64,000 nucleotides of DNA. It comes from Streptomyces himalayensis subsp. himalayensis (lineage in GTDB: Bacteria > Actinomycetota > Actinomycetes > Streptomycetales > Streptomycetaceae). Below the pieces are notes generated by a model. It was not told the origin of the DNA. It made no database searches and saw nothing but the letters and a program-made list of their open reading frames with translations. Positions 27,574 to 35,292 of the stretch are shown here, piece after piece. The stretch lies in the NCBI RefSeq assembly GCF_013778455.1, contig NZ_JACEHE010000010.1, positions 1 through 64,000 of the forward strand, read 5' to 3'. Position numbers and translations under genes: made by a program. Each line of letters opens with the position of its first letter. Position 1 is the first letter of the stretch.

Positions 27574-27609
27574 TATCGTGAAGGTGACGACAGTCAACGC
27601 TTCGCGATA
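27574..27609. promoter_or_regulatory. Divergent operator with TGAC-N4-GTCA core (site 2)
   Basis: Arms TATCGTGAAG (27574-27583) and CTTCGCGATA (27600-27609) match 9 of 10 as an inverted repeat. They enclose GTGACGACAGTCA, whose TGAC-N4-GTCA core (27585-27596) recurs at 18393. It lies 42 bp from the ligase start and 17 bp from the acyl-CoA dehydrogenase start, so it could control both directions. Confidence 0.6.
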
Positions 27610-27626
27610 ATGGGAGAGGCCATCCG

Positions 27627-28805
27627 ATGCCCGGATTCGCACTGGAGCCGCAACAACGCGAGTGGTGCGCCCAGCTGCGCACCCTGGCCGCCGAGCGGCT
27701 GCGCCCCCTCGCGGACAAGGCCGAACCGGGCCGCGTCAACCGCCCACTCCTCACCGAAATGGCCGAACACGGCCTGCTGACCAGGATGTTCACCGCCGGT
27801 GCCCTCGACCTCTGCCTGATGCGGGAATCGCTCGCCCACGCCTGCACGGAGGCCGAGACGGCGCTGGCGCTCCAGGGCCTGGGTGCGCATCCGATACGCC
27901 ACTCCGGCACGCGCAGGCAGCGCGACCGCTGGCTCCCGGAGGTCATGGCGGGACGCGCCGTCGCCGCCTTCGCGCTGAGCGAGCCGGGCGCGGGCTCCGA
28001 CGCGGCGGCGCTGTCCCTCGCCGCCGAGCCGACCCCGGACGGCTGGCGGCTCACCGGCGAGAAGCGCTGGATCTCCAACGCCCCCGAGGCCGACTTCTAC
28101 ACCGTCTTCGCCCGTACGACACCGGGCGCGGGCGCCCGCGGCGTGACCGCCTTTCTGGTCCCCGCAGACCGCCCCGGTCTGACCGGCGCCGCACTCGACA
28201 TGCTCTCCCCGCATCCCATCGGCGCCCTCCGCTTCGACGGGGTGCCCGTGACCGCGGACGACATGCTCGGCGAACCCGACCGCGGCTTCCGCGTCGCGAT
28301 GCGCACCCTCAACCTCTTCCGGCCGAGCGTCGGCGCCTTCGCGGTCGGTATGGCGCAGGCCGCGCTGGATGCGACGCTCGCGCACACGGCACAGCGCAGC
28401 GCGTTCGACGGCAGGCTGAAGGACCTCCAGACCGTCGCCCACCAGGTCGCCGAGATGGCCACCCGGACGGAGGCCGCGCGGCTGCTCGTGTACGCCGCCG
28501 CATCCGCGTACGACGCCGGCGCACCGGACGTACCGATGCGCGCCGCCATGGCGAAGCTGCTTGCCACCGAGACCGCGCAGTACGTGGTCGACGCAGCCGT
28601 CCAGCTGCACGGCGCCCGCGCCCTGCAGCGCGGACACCTCCTCGAACACCTCTACCGCGAGGTGAGGGCTCCGCGGATCTACGAGGGGGCCACCGAGGTA
28701 CAACGCGGGATCATCGCCAAGGAGCTGTACGAGGAGCTGTACGCGGCCAGGGAGCCGGCTGCGTCAACGGAGTGGGACGAGCCCAGGGAGTCGGACGCCT
28801 CGTGA
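27627..28805 (+). CDS. Acyl-CoA dehydrogenase
   Basis: A 392-residue flavin acyl-CoA dehydrogenase. Signature segments are FALSEPGAGSDAAAL, EKRWISNAPEADFYTVFAR, and the C-terminal catalytic region APRIYEGATEVQRGIIAKEL carrying the expected base Glu. It probably oxidises an alicyclic or ring-opened CoA thioester in the pathway. ATG 27627 follows GGGAGAGG. It is transcribed divergently from the ligase and overlaps the RidA gene by 4 nt (GTGA). The last about 20 residues are an acidic tail with no family match that I know. Confidence 0.88.
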   Translation: MPGFALEPQQREWCAQLRTLAAERLRPLADKAEPGRVNRPLLTEMAEHGLLTRMFTAGALDLCLMRESLAHACTEAETALALQGLGAHPIRHSGTRRQRDRWLPEVMAGRAVAAFALSEPGAGSDAAALSLAAEPTPDGWRLTGEKRWISNAPEADFYTVFARTTPGAGARGVTAFLVPADRPGLTGAALDMLSPHPIGALRFDGVPVTADDMLGEPDRGFRVAMRTLNLFRPSVGAFAVGMAQAALDATLAHTAQRSAFDGRLKDLQTVAHQVAEMATRTEAARLLVYAAASAYDAGAPDVPMRAAMAKLLATETAQYVVDAAVQLHGARALQRGHLLEHLYREVRAPRIYEGATEVQRGIIAKELYEELYAAREPAASTEWDEPRESDAS

Positions 28806-29200
28806 GCACGGAGCGCATCAATCCGGCCGAGCTCTCCCCGCCCACGGGCTTCTCGCACGCCGTGACGGCGACGGGCTCCCGCCTCGTCTTCCTCGCCGGG
28901 CAGACGGCGCTCGACTCCGACGGCAAGGTCGTGGGCGAGACGCTTCCGGCCCAGTTCGAGAGGGCACTGGCCAACCTCCTCGCCGCACTCGCCGCGGCGG
29001 GCGGCGGCCCCGCCGATCTCGCCCGGGTCACCGTCTACGCCACGGATGTCGCCGACTACCGGGCCCACGCCGCCGAACTCGGCCGCATCTGGCGGCGGTT
29101 GGCGGGACGGAACTATCCCGCGATGGCGGTGATCGGAACGGTTCGGCTCTGGGACACGGAGGCACTGGTGGAGCTGGACGGGGTCGCGGTGCTCCCGTGA
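28802..29200 (+). CDS. RidA/YjgF family protein lacking the canonical Arg
   Basis: A 132-residue Rid-family protein (LVFLAGQTALDSDGKVVGET opening, ARVTVYATDVADY). RidA hydrolyses reactive enamine/imine intermediates. Canonical members have PAR at the active site, with the Arg binding the carboxylate; this one reads YPAMAVIGTV, so that Arg is Met and it falls with the Arg-lacking Rid groups. In a 2-aminobenzoyl-CoA route the reduced product carries an enamine, which would explain a deaminase here. Loss of the Arg may reflect a CoA thioester in place of a free carboxylate. Confidence 0.88.
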   Translation: MSTERINPAELSPPTGFSHAVTATGSRLVFLAGQTALDSDGKVVGETLPAQFERALANLLAALAAAGGGPADLARVTVYATDVADYRAHAAELGRIWRRLAGRNYPAMAVIGTVRLWDTEALVELDGVAVLP

Positions 29201-29332
29201 GCGCCCGGACCTTCCGGTGCACCGGCTCCTGGCCGCCGCACAGGGCGAGCCGTTCCCCGCGGGAGGCGGGGCGGCGGTAGCGTGGTGGGGCCTCGGGGAC
29301 AAGGCGCGGCATAAGACGACTTGGGGGCTGTC

Positions 29333-30178
29333 ATGCCGAAGACCGAGCTCAGCGTGGGCACCATCGAGTACGAGGACTCAGGGGGATACGGCGTCCCCGT
29401 CGTGCTGCTGCACGGGCTCGCGCAGGACGGCACGGTCTGGCGTGGCGTCGTGGAGCAACTCGGCCCCGAGTTCCGCTGCATCGTCCCGACCCTCCCGTAC
29501 GGCAGCCACCGCATCCCACTGCACCCCGGAGCGGAGCTCACCCCGCACGCGATGGCCCTGCTCATCGGAGAGTTCGCCGACACGCTGAAGCTCGGCGGCG
29601 ACACGGTGTTCGTCGAGAACGACGCCGGACGGCTGCAACAGCTGGCCGCCGAGCGGCCGGACCGCGTCGGCCGGATGGTCATCGCCGGCTGCGAGGCCTT
29701 CGACAACTACCCGCCCCGCGCGGGCGGCAAGATGCTGGTGGCGGCCGCCAGAATCCCCGGCGGTATCGCGCTGATGGCGCACGCCCTGGCCATCCGTCCG
29801 CTGCGGCGGATCCCGGGCACCGGATACGCCATCATGGGGCACAAGCCCGTACCGGACGACCTGATCGACCGCTGGATCGAACCGCTGCGCAGGAATCCCG
29901 CCGCCCGCGATGTGCTGGTCCGTTATGCGCGCGGCCTGCGGAAGACGGAGATGTCCGAAGCCGCCGAGGGCCTGCGCTCCTACAACCGCCCCGCGCTGGT
30001 CGTCTGGGGCAGGCAGGACCGCATGATGCCGCCGGAACACGGCCGCCGACTGGCCGAGCTGCTGCCCCAGGGGCGCCTCGTGGAGCTCGACGAGTGCCGC
30101 ACGCTGATCCCGCTGGACCGCCCCCACGGGCTCGCCGAGGCGATCCGGACCTTCGTACGCGAGACGTCGTCGCCCTGA
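29333..30178 (+). CDS. Alpha/beta-fold hydrolase
   Basis: A 281-residue alpha/beta hydrolase (VVLLHGLAQDGTVW early strand). The nucleophile elbow reads FVENDAGRLQQ where relatives have GNDTGGALAQ, so the nucleophile position is Asp and the usual small residues around it are replaced by Glu and Arg. The usual C-terminal His motif is absent (CRTLIPLDRPHG instead). These features suggest altered or absent hydrolase activity. ATG 29333 is chosen over ATG 29321 by alignment of the N-terminus. It lies 132 bp after ridA, possibly as a separate unit. Confidence 0.8.
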   Translation: MPKTELSVGTIEYEDSGGYGVPVVLLHGLAQDGTVWRGVVEQLGPEFRCIVPTLPYGSHRIPLHPGAELTPHAMALLIGEFADTLKLGGDTVFVENDAGRLQQLAAERPDRVGRMVIAGCEAFDNYPPRAGGKMLVAAARIPGGIALMAHALAIRPLRRIPGTGYAIMGHKPVPDDLIDRWIEPLRRNPAARDVLVRYARGLRKTEMSEAAEGLRSYNRPALVVWGRQDRMMPPEHGRRLAELLPQGRLVELDECRTLIPLDRPHGLAEAIRTFVRETSSP

Positions 30179-30388
30179 TGCATCAGCCCGGCGAAGAGAC
30201 CGCGCCGGGCGGCGTGTCGGTGTCCTGTTCGCCGTGATGGCTCGGCGGTGCGGTGCGGGCGGTCGCTGGAGCCGCAGCCTGAACGCCGTGCACCTCGCGC
30301 TGCGGAGGAGTGCAGAGGGCGGCTGCCAGCGGAGCCGCACGCATGATCGCCGCCACGTCGGCGCGGGAGGGTGGCGGTTGACGAGACG

Positions 30389-31126
30389 TCATGGGCGGGA
30401 GGAGGTCGGGTGCCGGTGCGGGCAGTTCCGTCCGGCGGCCAGGAGATTCTGGATCCCCGCCCCGGCCTGGGCAGCGTCATGCACCGGCTGGGGAAAAAGA
30501 AGCCGGAGGTCGCAGTGGCCACGGGCGTACTCGCAGCGCAGCGTGATGGCGTAGCGGTCGAGGGCGACGGGTTGAACGCGGACGACACCCTGCAGCAGCC
30601 GCGGCCCGGCCAGCCGGGACAACTTGGCCACCATGTCCTGGTGGGCGTCGGCCAGATGCGTCAGCATCGCCGCCTCCTCGATCGCCAGGGGATCCGCTTC
30701 GGCGAGCACCAGTTCGTCGAGGCCGACAGCCACCATGTCCTCCCCCGTTTCGAGTGTGGCGCGCGCGAGGTCGAGGCGGAGGCCGGCGCTGTCGTCCGCG
30801 TCGTTCTCCGTGCCGTCGGCCAGGGCGAGCCATCCCGAGAGCGTCACCTTGGCGCGCACCCGCGCCCGGACCGGCGTGGGGGAGATGTCGGTGAACTCCA
30901 GCAGCGCGGCCAGAGCGCCGCGTGGGGCGGATACGGTCCGGGCCGCCAAAGGGCTGTCGGCCGGCAGCCGCAGTGTCACCTGGCCTTTGCTGTCGACGGT
31001 GTGCAGACCGACGAGGTCGTAGCGGTGCCCGTCCGTCGTGAGGGTCAGCGATCCGGCGCGGGCCAGTACCGAACGGATCCGTTCTGCGGCGGTCGGCGCC
31101 GTCACGGAGGCGGTGGTGGGGTTCAT
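30389..31126 (-). CDS. DUF2470 domain-containing protein, iron-regulated
   Basis: A 245-residue protein with a C-terminal DUF2470-like region (ADAHQDMVAKLSRL, GPRLLQGVVRVQPVALDRYAI). The N-terminal half resembles the split-barrel FMN/heme-binding fold of HugZ-like heme-utilisation proteins. An excellent iron box lies 23 bp upstream of the ATG, so expression should rise when iron is scarce. A role in heme iron recovery is inferred. The start at 31126 has GGGAGG upstream. It stands alone, with no siderophore or heme transporter gene next to it. Confidence 0.78.
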   Translation of the reverse strand: MNPTTASVTAPTAAERIRSVLARAGSLTLTTDGHRYDLVGLHTVDSKGQVTLRLPADSPLAARTVSAPRGALAALLEFTDISPTPVRARVRAKVTLSGWLALADGTENDADDSAGLRLDLARATLETGEDMVAVGLDELVLAEADPLAIEEAAMLTHLADAHQDMVAKLSRLAGPRLLQGVVRVQPVALDRYAITLRCEYARGHCDLRLLFPQPVHDAAQAGAGIQNLLAAGRNCPHRHPTSSRP

Positions 31127-31148
31127 CGGACCTCCCAGGAGAAGCGAG

Positions 31149-31167
31149 CAAGGTTAGGCTAACCTAA
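31149..31167 (-). promoter_or_regulatory. DmdR/IdeR-type iron box
   Basis: CAAGGTTAGGCTAACCTAA matches the Streptomyces iron-box consensus TTAGGTTAGGCTCACCTAA at 16 of 19 positions and contains the dyad GGTTAG-G-CTAACC. It lies 23 bp upstream of the DUF2470 gene start. Confidence 0.85.
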
Positions 31168-31473
31168 CTTATGTGAATTCGGGAACCCTCGTCCCGGGGC
31201 TCGCCCGCAGACGTAGCCGGAGACCCTGAGCCGGCAGATCTGACGAGGCACCAGTAGCCCGTTCGCTCCCCTCCGGCGCTTCCTCCGCCGTACTGGCCTC
31301 TGCGCCGGTGACCTGCGTAATCGATCAAGCGGGAGCTCCGCTGCACCTGACTGGGCGACACATCTGCCGATCCGTCATGTTGCGGGGCTGACGGACTGTC
31401 GGTTGCCTCGTGAGCGGAGCACAGCAGAGGCGCCGCGCAGACAGGCCGGACACTGCTCCGTTGGAGGATTCAT
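31168..31473. other. Intergenic stretch upstream of the secreted protein gene
   Basis: About 300 bp between the iron box and the ATG at 31474. I see no convincing gene or structured RNA. It should hold the promoter of the secreted protein/sortase pair; a clear ribosome site (TTGGAGG) lies at its end. Confidence 0.5.
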
Positions 31474-31965
31474 ATGCGTTACACACACGTTGGTGCAGGT
31501 ATCGGCCTGGTTCTCGGTGCCCTCGGTCTGCAGGTCCCGGCCGCTGTCGCCGCTGATGGCTCAGATGTCCGGATCAATCCGTGGAGTGCGTCCCCGGGCT
31601 CCACGGTCACGGTCAGTACCACGGCGTGCGGCCCGGACGTGGACTACGGCAAGGGCTGGTCGGAGGTGGGAGGGCAGTTCCACCTCTTCGAGGGCGACCA
31701 TGAAGGGGTACTCACCGGCCAGTTCGAGATCCCGGAAGGAACCAGGCCGGGCAATGACACGGTCACCCTGAAGTGCCCACCGCGGATCAAGATCACGGAT
31801 ACGTACCGGGTCACCGGCCGCCCTCCGAGCGGCTCGGTCAGCGCCGGTTTCGGACCGGGCGAAGACAGAGGCATGGAGCTCGCCCTGGGCGGTGCGCTGC
31901 TCGTCGGAGCCGCCGCCGGCGGTGTGGTCTGGATGTGCCGCCGCCCGAACGGCAACCGAACCTGA
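31474..31965 (+). CDS. Secreted, membrane-tethered hypothetical protein
   Basis: A 163-residue protein with an N-terminal signal peptide (residues 1-27, cleaved near AVAADG). An Ig-like beta domain (PGSTVTVSTTACG) carries two Cys that could pair. A C-terminal membrane segment (ALGGALLVGAAAGGVVWM) is followed by basic residues. That tail resembles a cell-wall sorting signal, but no LPxTG-like motif precedes it. The class F sortase gene follows after 13 nt, so this may be its partner or a plain membrane-anchored protein. The ribosome site GGAGG precedes the ATG. Function unknown. Confidence 0.8.
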   Translation: MRYTHVGAGIGLVLGALGLQVPAAVAADGSDVRINPWSASPGSTVTVSTTACGPDVDYGKGWSEVGGQFHLFEGDHEGVLTGQFEIPEGTRPGNDTVTLKCPPRIKITDTYRVTGRPPSGSVSAGFGPGEDRGMELALGGALLVGAAAGGVVWMCRRPNGNRT

Positions 31966-31978
31966 CGCCTCAGCCGCG

Positions 31979-32767
31979 ATGGAACCCGAGCACAACACCA
32001 GCGCTTCCCGAGACCCGTTCGTCCCCGCAGTGAGCTTTCTGGCGTGCGCCATGATGGTGGGTGCGGTGCTGCTGATCAGCGGGGTGCACGACGAGAAGCC
32101 ACCGCAGCCATCGGCGGCCCAGGCCTTCTCCACGTCCGCAGACCCCACACCCACCGGCACTGCCACGGCCCCCGCCATTGCCTCGCCTACCAGCACTGCC
32201 TCGGCTCCCCCCACTGCTTCAGCGACCGGTACTGCGTCAGCTGCCCCTGCTGCTCCAGCTCCCCGTACGGCTGCGGCAGCCGGCCCCGCCGGTTCCGCCC
32301 TCCAGCCGCTGCCGGCGGATCCGGTCCGGCTCCGGATCGCCGCCATCGGCGTGAACGCCCCCATGGCACGACTGGGTCTCGACGCGGCAGGGGCACTACG
32401 GAGCCCACCACCCGGCAAACCGGGCCTCGCCGGCTGGTACGGCGACGGCACGGCTCCCGGCTCGCCAGGGACGGCCATCGCCACCGGACATGTGGACACA
32501 CCCACCGGCGCCCCCGGTGTCTTCCACAAACTCGGTGCCCTGACCAAAGGCGCCACGATCGAGATCAGCCGGGCGGACCGGCGGACCGCGGTGTTCGCCG
32601 TCAGCGCCGTTGAGCTCTACGACAGGAAGAAATTCCCCAGCAAGAAGGTCTACGGCAGTACCGGCCGGCCCGAACTCCGGTTGATCACCTGCGGCGGCGG
32701 CTACACCAAGCGCACCGGCTACCTGAGCAACGTCGTGGTCTACGCGACGCTGACCGCGGTGAAGTAG
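31979..32767 (+). CDS. Class F sortase
   Basis: A 262-residue sortase with one N-terminal membrane anchor (about residues 15-35) and a Thr/Ala/Pro-rich spacer of about 60 residues. The catalytic domain has His in ATGHVDTP, Cys in LITCGGGY, and the assisting Arg in KRTGYLSN. Class F sortases are common in Streptomyces and cleave LPxTG-like signals to attach proteins to peptidoglycan. The gene follows the secreted protein by 13 nt. A strong bidirectional terminator lies beyond it. Confidence 0.92.
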   Translation: MEPEHNTSASRDPFVPAVSFLACAMMVGAVLLISGVHDEKPPQPSAAQAFSTSADPTPTGTATAPAIASPTSTASAPPTASATGTASAAPAAPAPRTAAAAGPAGSALQPLPADPVRLRIAAIGVNAPMARLGLDAAGALRSPPPGKPGLAGWYGDGTAPGSPGTAIATGHVDTPTGAPGVFHKLGALTKGATIEISRADRRTAVFAVSAVELYDRKKFPSKKVYGSTGRPELRLITCGGGYTKRTGYLSNVVVYATLTAVK

Positions 32768-32843
32768 CCGGCGGCGGGTACACCGGAAGACGTCCGCCCA
32801 CCCGATCCCGCCGCGCCGAGCCCCACACCGCACACCAGCGACA

Positions 32844-32884
32844 CGACGGCCCCGCACACACGCCGGACGTGTGCGGGGCCGTCG
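32844..32884. terminator. Strong bidirectional terminator
   Basis: A perfect 16-bp stem pairs CGACGGCCCCGCACAC (32844-32859) with GTGTGCGGGGCCGTCG (32869-32884) around a 9-nt loop. It sits between the convergent sortase and amidase genes, the right arm ending 4 bp before the amidase stop codon. Confidence 0.88.
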
Positions 32885-32888
32885 GGGG

Positions 32889-34406
32889 TCACTTGGCCGC
32901 GTACGGGGAAGCAGCCGCCCGGGTGCGGATGTCCGGTAGGCGGTCGTAAAGGACCTGGCCCGGGCACAGCGTGGCGTAGCCGTCGCGGTGGCCGGAGATG
33001 GTGTACAGGGTGGCTTTCTCGCCGGTCTTGTACACGCCGGTGTCGCCGGCCGCGGTGAGCGTCACCTGGGCCTGCGGGTCGACGCCGTCCAGGCCCAGTT
33101 TCCACGCGGCGACGTCGGCGATGGCCGACAGCGCCTCCGGTGTGGGGGTGCCGCCGTTCTCGTAGTCGCCGAGCAGGGAGATTCCGGAGGAGACGCCGTT
33201 GAAGCCGTAGGTGTGGGCGCCGCGCACCCGCTCGTCGACGCCGCCCGCACGGCCCTCGAAGACCGTGCTGCACTTGTCGACGAAGAAGTTGTAGCCGACG
33301 TCGTTCCAGCCGTTCGTCTGCACGTGGTAGACGAAGATCGCGCGGATGATGGCGGGCGAGTCGGCGCAGGTGTAGTCGTTGGTGCCCGCGGTGTGGTGGA
33401 CGAAGGCGGCCTCCACCTTGGTGAGGTACTCAGCGGGTTCCTTCACCAGCGACTCGTCGGCGCCCCAGCCGGCGCGGCTGACGATCGTCGGCGAGGCGGG
33501 TCCGGCCGGGGCGGTGGACTCGGCGGGTGCGCTCGGCTCGGCGGGCGACGTGGACTGCCCCGGCGCCGCCGTGTCGGTCGGCGTGGGCGAACCGGCGGGT
33601 GTGGTGGGGTCGACGGGCGTTGGCGACTCGGCCGACGTCGTTGACTCGGCGGGTGCGCTCGGCTCGGCGGACGCGGTGTCCGTCGGCGAGGCGGCGGGCT
33701 CGGTCGTACCGGCCGTGGACTCGGCGGGTGCGCTCGGCGTCGCCGTGTCGTCGCCGTCGCTCGGGACCGTCGCCGGGGAGCTGGTGGAGGGCACCGGTGC
33801 GGGAGCCTCCTCGGACCCGGCGGGGGCCGTCGTCGCCGTGGTCTTGCCGGGCTTCAAGGCGCCGTTGTCCTTGCCCTTGGACTTGGGCGTGGTGCCGGGG
33901 TCGATCAGGTCCAGGCGCAGCCCCTCGGGTACGGCCGTCTGCTCGCCGTCGGCCAGGACGCGCGCCTCGACCGCGTCGGAGGGCCCCGCCCACAACGGCT
34001 CCGAGGCGCCGCGCGTGTCGACGGAGCTCGTCTCGTCCGTCTCCGGCGCCACCGTGTCGAAGTCCAGGTCGCGCCAGTCGGTCCACTCGCCCGTCCCGGC
34101 GCTGCGGGTGCGGATCTGGGCGGTGCCGTCGAAGCGCGTGGTGTGGTCCGCCCAGGAGATGCCGATCAGCGAGAAGGTCTTGGTCTCCGTGCGTGGCAGT
34201 GTGCGCTTGGTCCTGCCGGTCCCGCCGAACGCCATCGTCTGCGCGCTCGCCGGGCGGGCCGTGTCCTCGGTGCCCCGGCCCTCGCCGGGAACGGCGACCG
34301 CGACCGTCGCCAGCCCGGCGCCGCCGAGCACGGTGGCGCCGACGGCCAGCCAAGTGGTGCGTGAACGGCCGAGCGTGCGGCGCGCGCGGGACCTTCTGGG
34401 GCTCAT
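32889..34406 (-). CDS. Secreted PGRP-type N-acetylmuramoyl-L-alanine amidase
   Basis: A 505-residue exported protein. The N-terminus is a signal/anchor (RTTWLAVGATVLGG). A beta-rich region (about 60-170) includes WTDWRDLDFDTV. A long Ser/Thr/Pro/Ala linker has repeated SAPAEST motifs. The C-terminal peptidoglycan-recognition/amidase_2 domain starts at TIVSRAGWGADES; its expected zinc ligands are His in FVHHTAG, a second His in ISGHRDG and Cys in TLCPGQ. It should cleave the amide bond between MurNAc and the stem peptide. The start is ATG 34406. It is followed closely upstream by an MmpS-like gene in the same direction. Confidence 0.9.
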   Translation of the reverse strand: MSPRRSRARRTLGRSRTTWLAVGATVLGGAGLATVAVAVPGEGRGTEDTARPASAQTMAFGGTGRTKRTLPRTETKTFSLIGISWADHTTRFDGTAQIRTRSAGTGEWTDWRDLDFDTVAPETDETSSVDTRGASEPLWAGPSDAVEARVLADGEQTAVPEGLRLDLIDPGTTPKSKGKDNGALKPGKTTATTAPAGSEEAPAPVPSTSSPATVPSDGDDTATPSAPAESTAGTTEPAASPTDTASAEPSAPAESTTSAESPTPVDPTTPAGSPTPTDTAAPGQSTSPAEPSAPAESTAPAGPASPTIVSRAGWGADESLVKEPAEYLTKVEAAFVHHTAGTNDYTCADSPAIIRAIFVYHVQTNGWNDVGYNFFVDKCSTVFEGRAGGVDERVRGAHTYGFNGVSSGISLLGDYENGGTPTPEALSAIADVAAWKLGLDGVDPQAQVTLTAAGDTGVYKTGEKATLYTISGHRDGYATLCPGQVLYDRLPDIRTRAAASPYAAK

Positions 34407-34459
34407 GGCCCTCCTCTTCTTTCGCTGTCGCTTGCTGTGGGGCGCGAGGGGGTGCGCGG

Positions 34460-34990
34460 TCAGCCCGCGGCGTCGGCCGGGTTCGGGCTCGGACTGGGCA
34501 GCGTCCCGCTGCACGTGGCGCGCCCGAAACCGCCGCTCGCGGTGGCGCTCTGCATGTGCCGGCCCTGCACGGCGACGGCGCAGCGGGCCTGGCCGCCCTT
34601 CTCGCCGAGCACGATGCTCACGACGGGGCTGCGGCCGAGCGGGACGGGCACGGTCTTGCGCCAGGGCAGGGCGGCCGCCTTTTCGACGGTGGCCTTCCCG
34701 GACTCGTTGCGCGCCTGGTAGGTGATGTCGGCGGTGCCGGTGCCGGTCACCTCGTAGGTGACCGAGGCGGTGGGCACCTCGCGCTTCTTCTTCTGCTCGC
34801 CGCCCGGGGAGAGCACCCCGTACAGCACGAGCCCGCCGCACGCGGCGAGTGCCACGGCGGCCGTGATCACCCCCGCGCGGTCCGGGCGACCGGCCTTGGC
34901 GCCGGATTTCCCGCCCTGCGGCCGCTCTTCGGCCTGTGCCTGCTCTTCGGCGTCGGGTCGTGCGTCGGATTTCGCGCTGTTGTCGCCCAT
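34460..34990 (-). CDS. MmpS-like membrane protein
   Basis: A 176-residue protein. A charged cytoplasmic N-terminus rich in Glu/Gln/Lys leads to one membrane helix (about residues 40-62, GVITAAVALAACGGLVLYGV). A beta-rich outer domain follows (TASVTYEVTGTGTADITYQARN), like MmpS family proteins. Function is unknown in Streptomyces; mycobacterial MmpS proteins assist lipid or siderophore exporters. Together with the amidase it may form a two-gene unit. Confidence 0.75.
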   Translation of the reverse strand: MGDNSAKSDARPDAEEQAQAEERPQGGKSGAKAGRPDRAGVITAAVALAACGGLVLYGVLSPGGEQKKKREVPTASVTYEVTGTGTADITYQARNESGKATVEKAAALPWRKTVPVPLGRSPVVSIVLGEKGGQARCAVAVQGRHMQSATASGGFGRATCSGTLPSPSPNPADAAG

Positions 34991-35170
34991 TGATTTCCCC
35001 CTCGACAGCTGAATTACCGATGTACTCAGCTCGCGCGGACTGAGGACAGGCGGGGTTATACCCCACGACGTCGACCCTTTTCCAGCGAGCGGAAATATCG
35101 GACATCAGCCCGCGCCCGTGTGGCCGTTTTGCAGGGACTGCCACATCAAATGGGTGGAATGTCCCGGCAC

Positions 35171-35200
35171 TTGACTTTGCATCACTTGGATCACTAGACC
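35171..35200 (+). promoter_or_regulatory. Candidate promoter of the RHS operon
   Basis: TTGACT (35171-35176) and TAGACC (35195-35200) are separated by 18 bp, in the locally AT-richer 302-bp gap between the divergent MmpS-like and RHS genes. It would give a leader of about 85 nt. I see nothing else in the gap. Confidence 0.45.
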
Positions 35201-35292
35201 TCCGGCCGCCACTGCGTATGCCCTCGGCCGGCCCCTTCGGGACAGCGCTGAAATGCGGTGGATTTCAACGACTGTCGATGGAAAGGTTTGGC

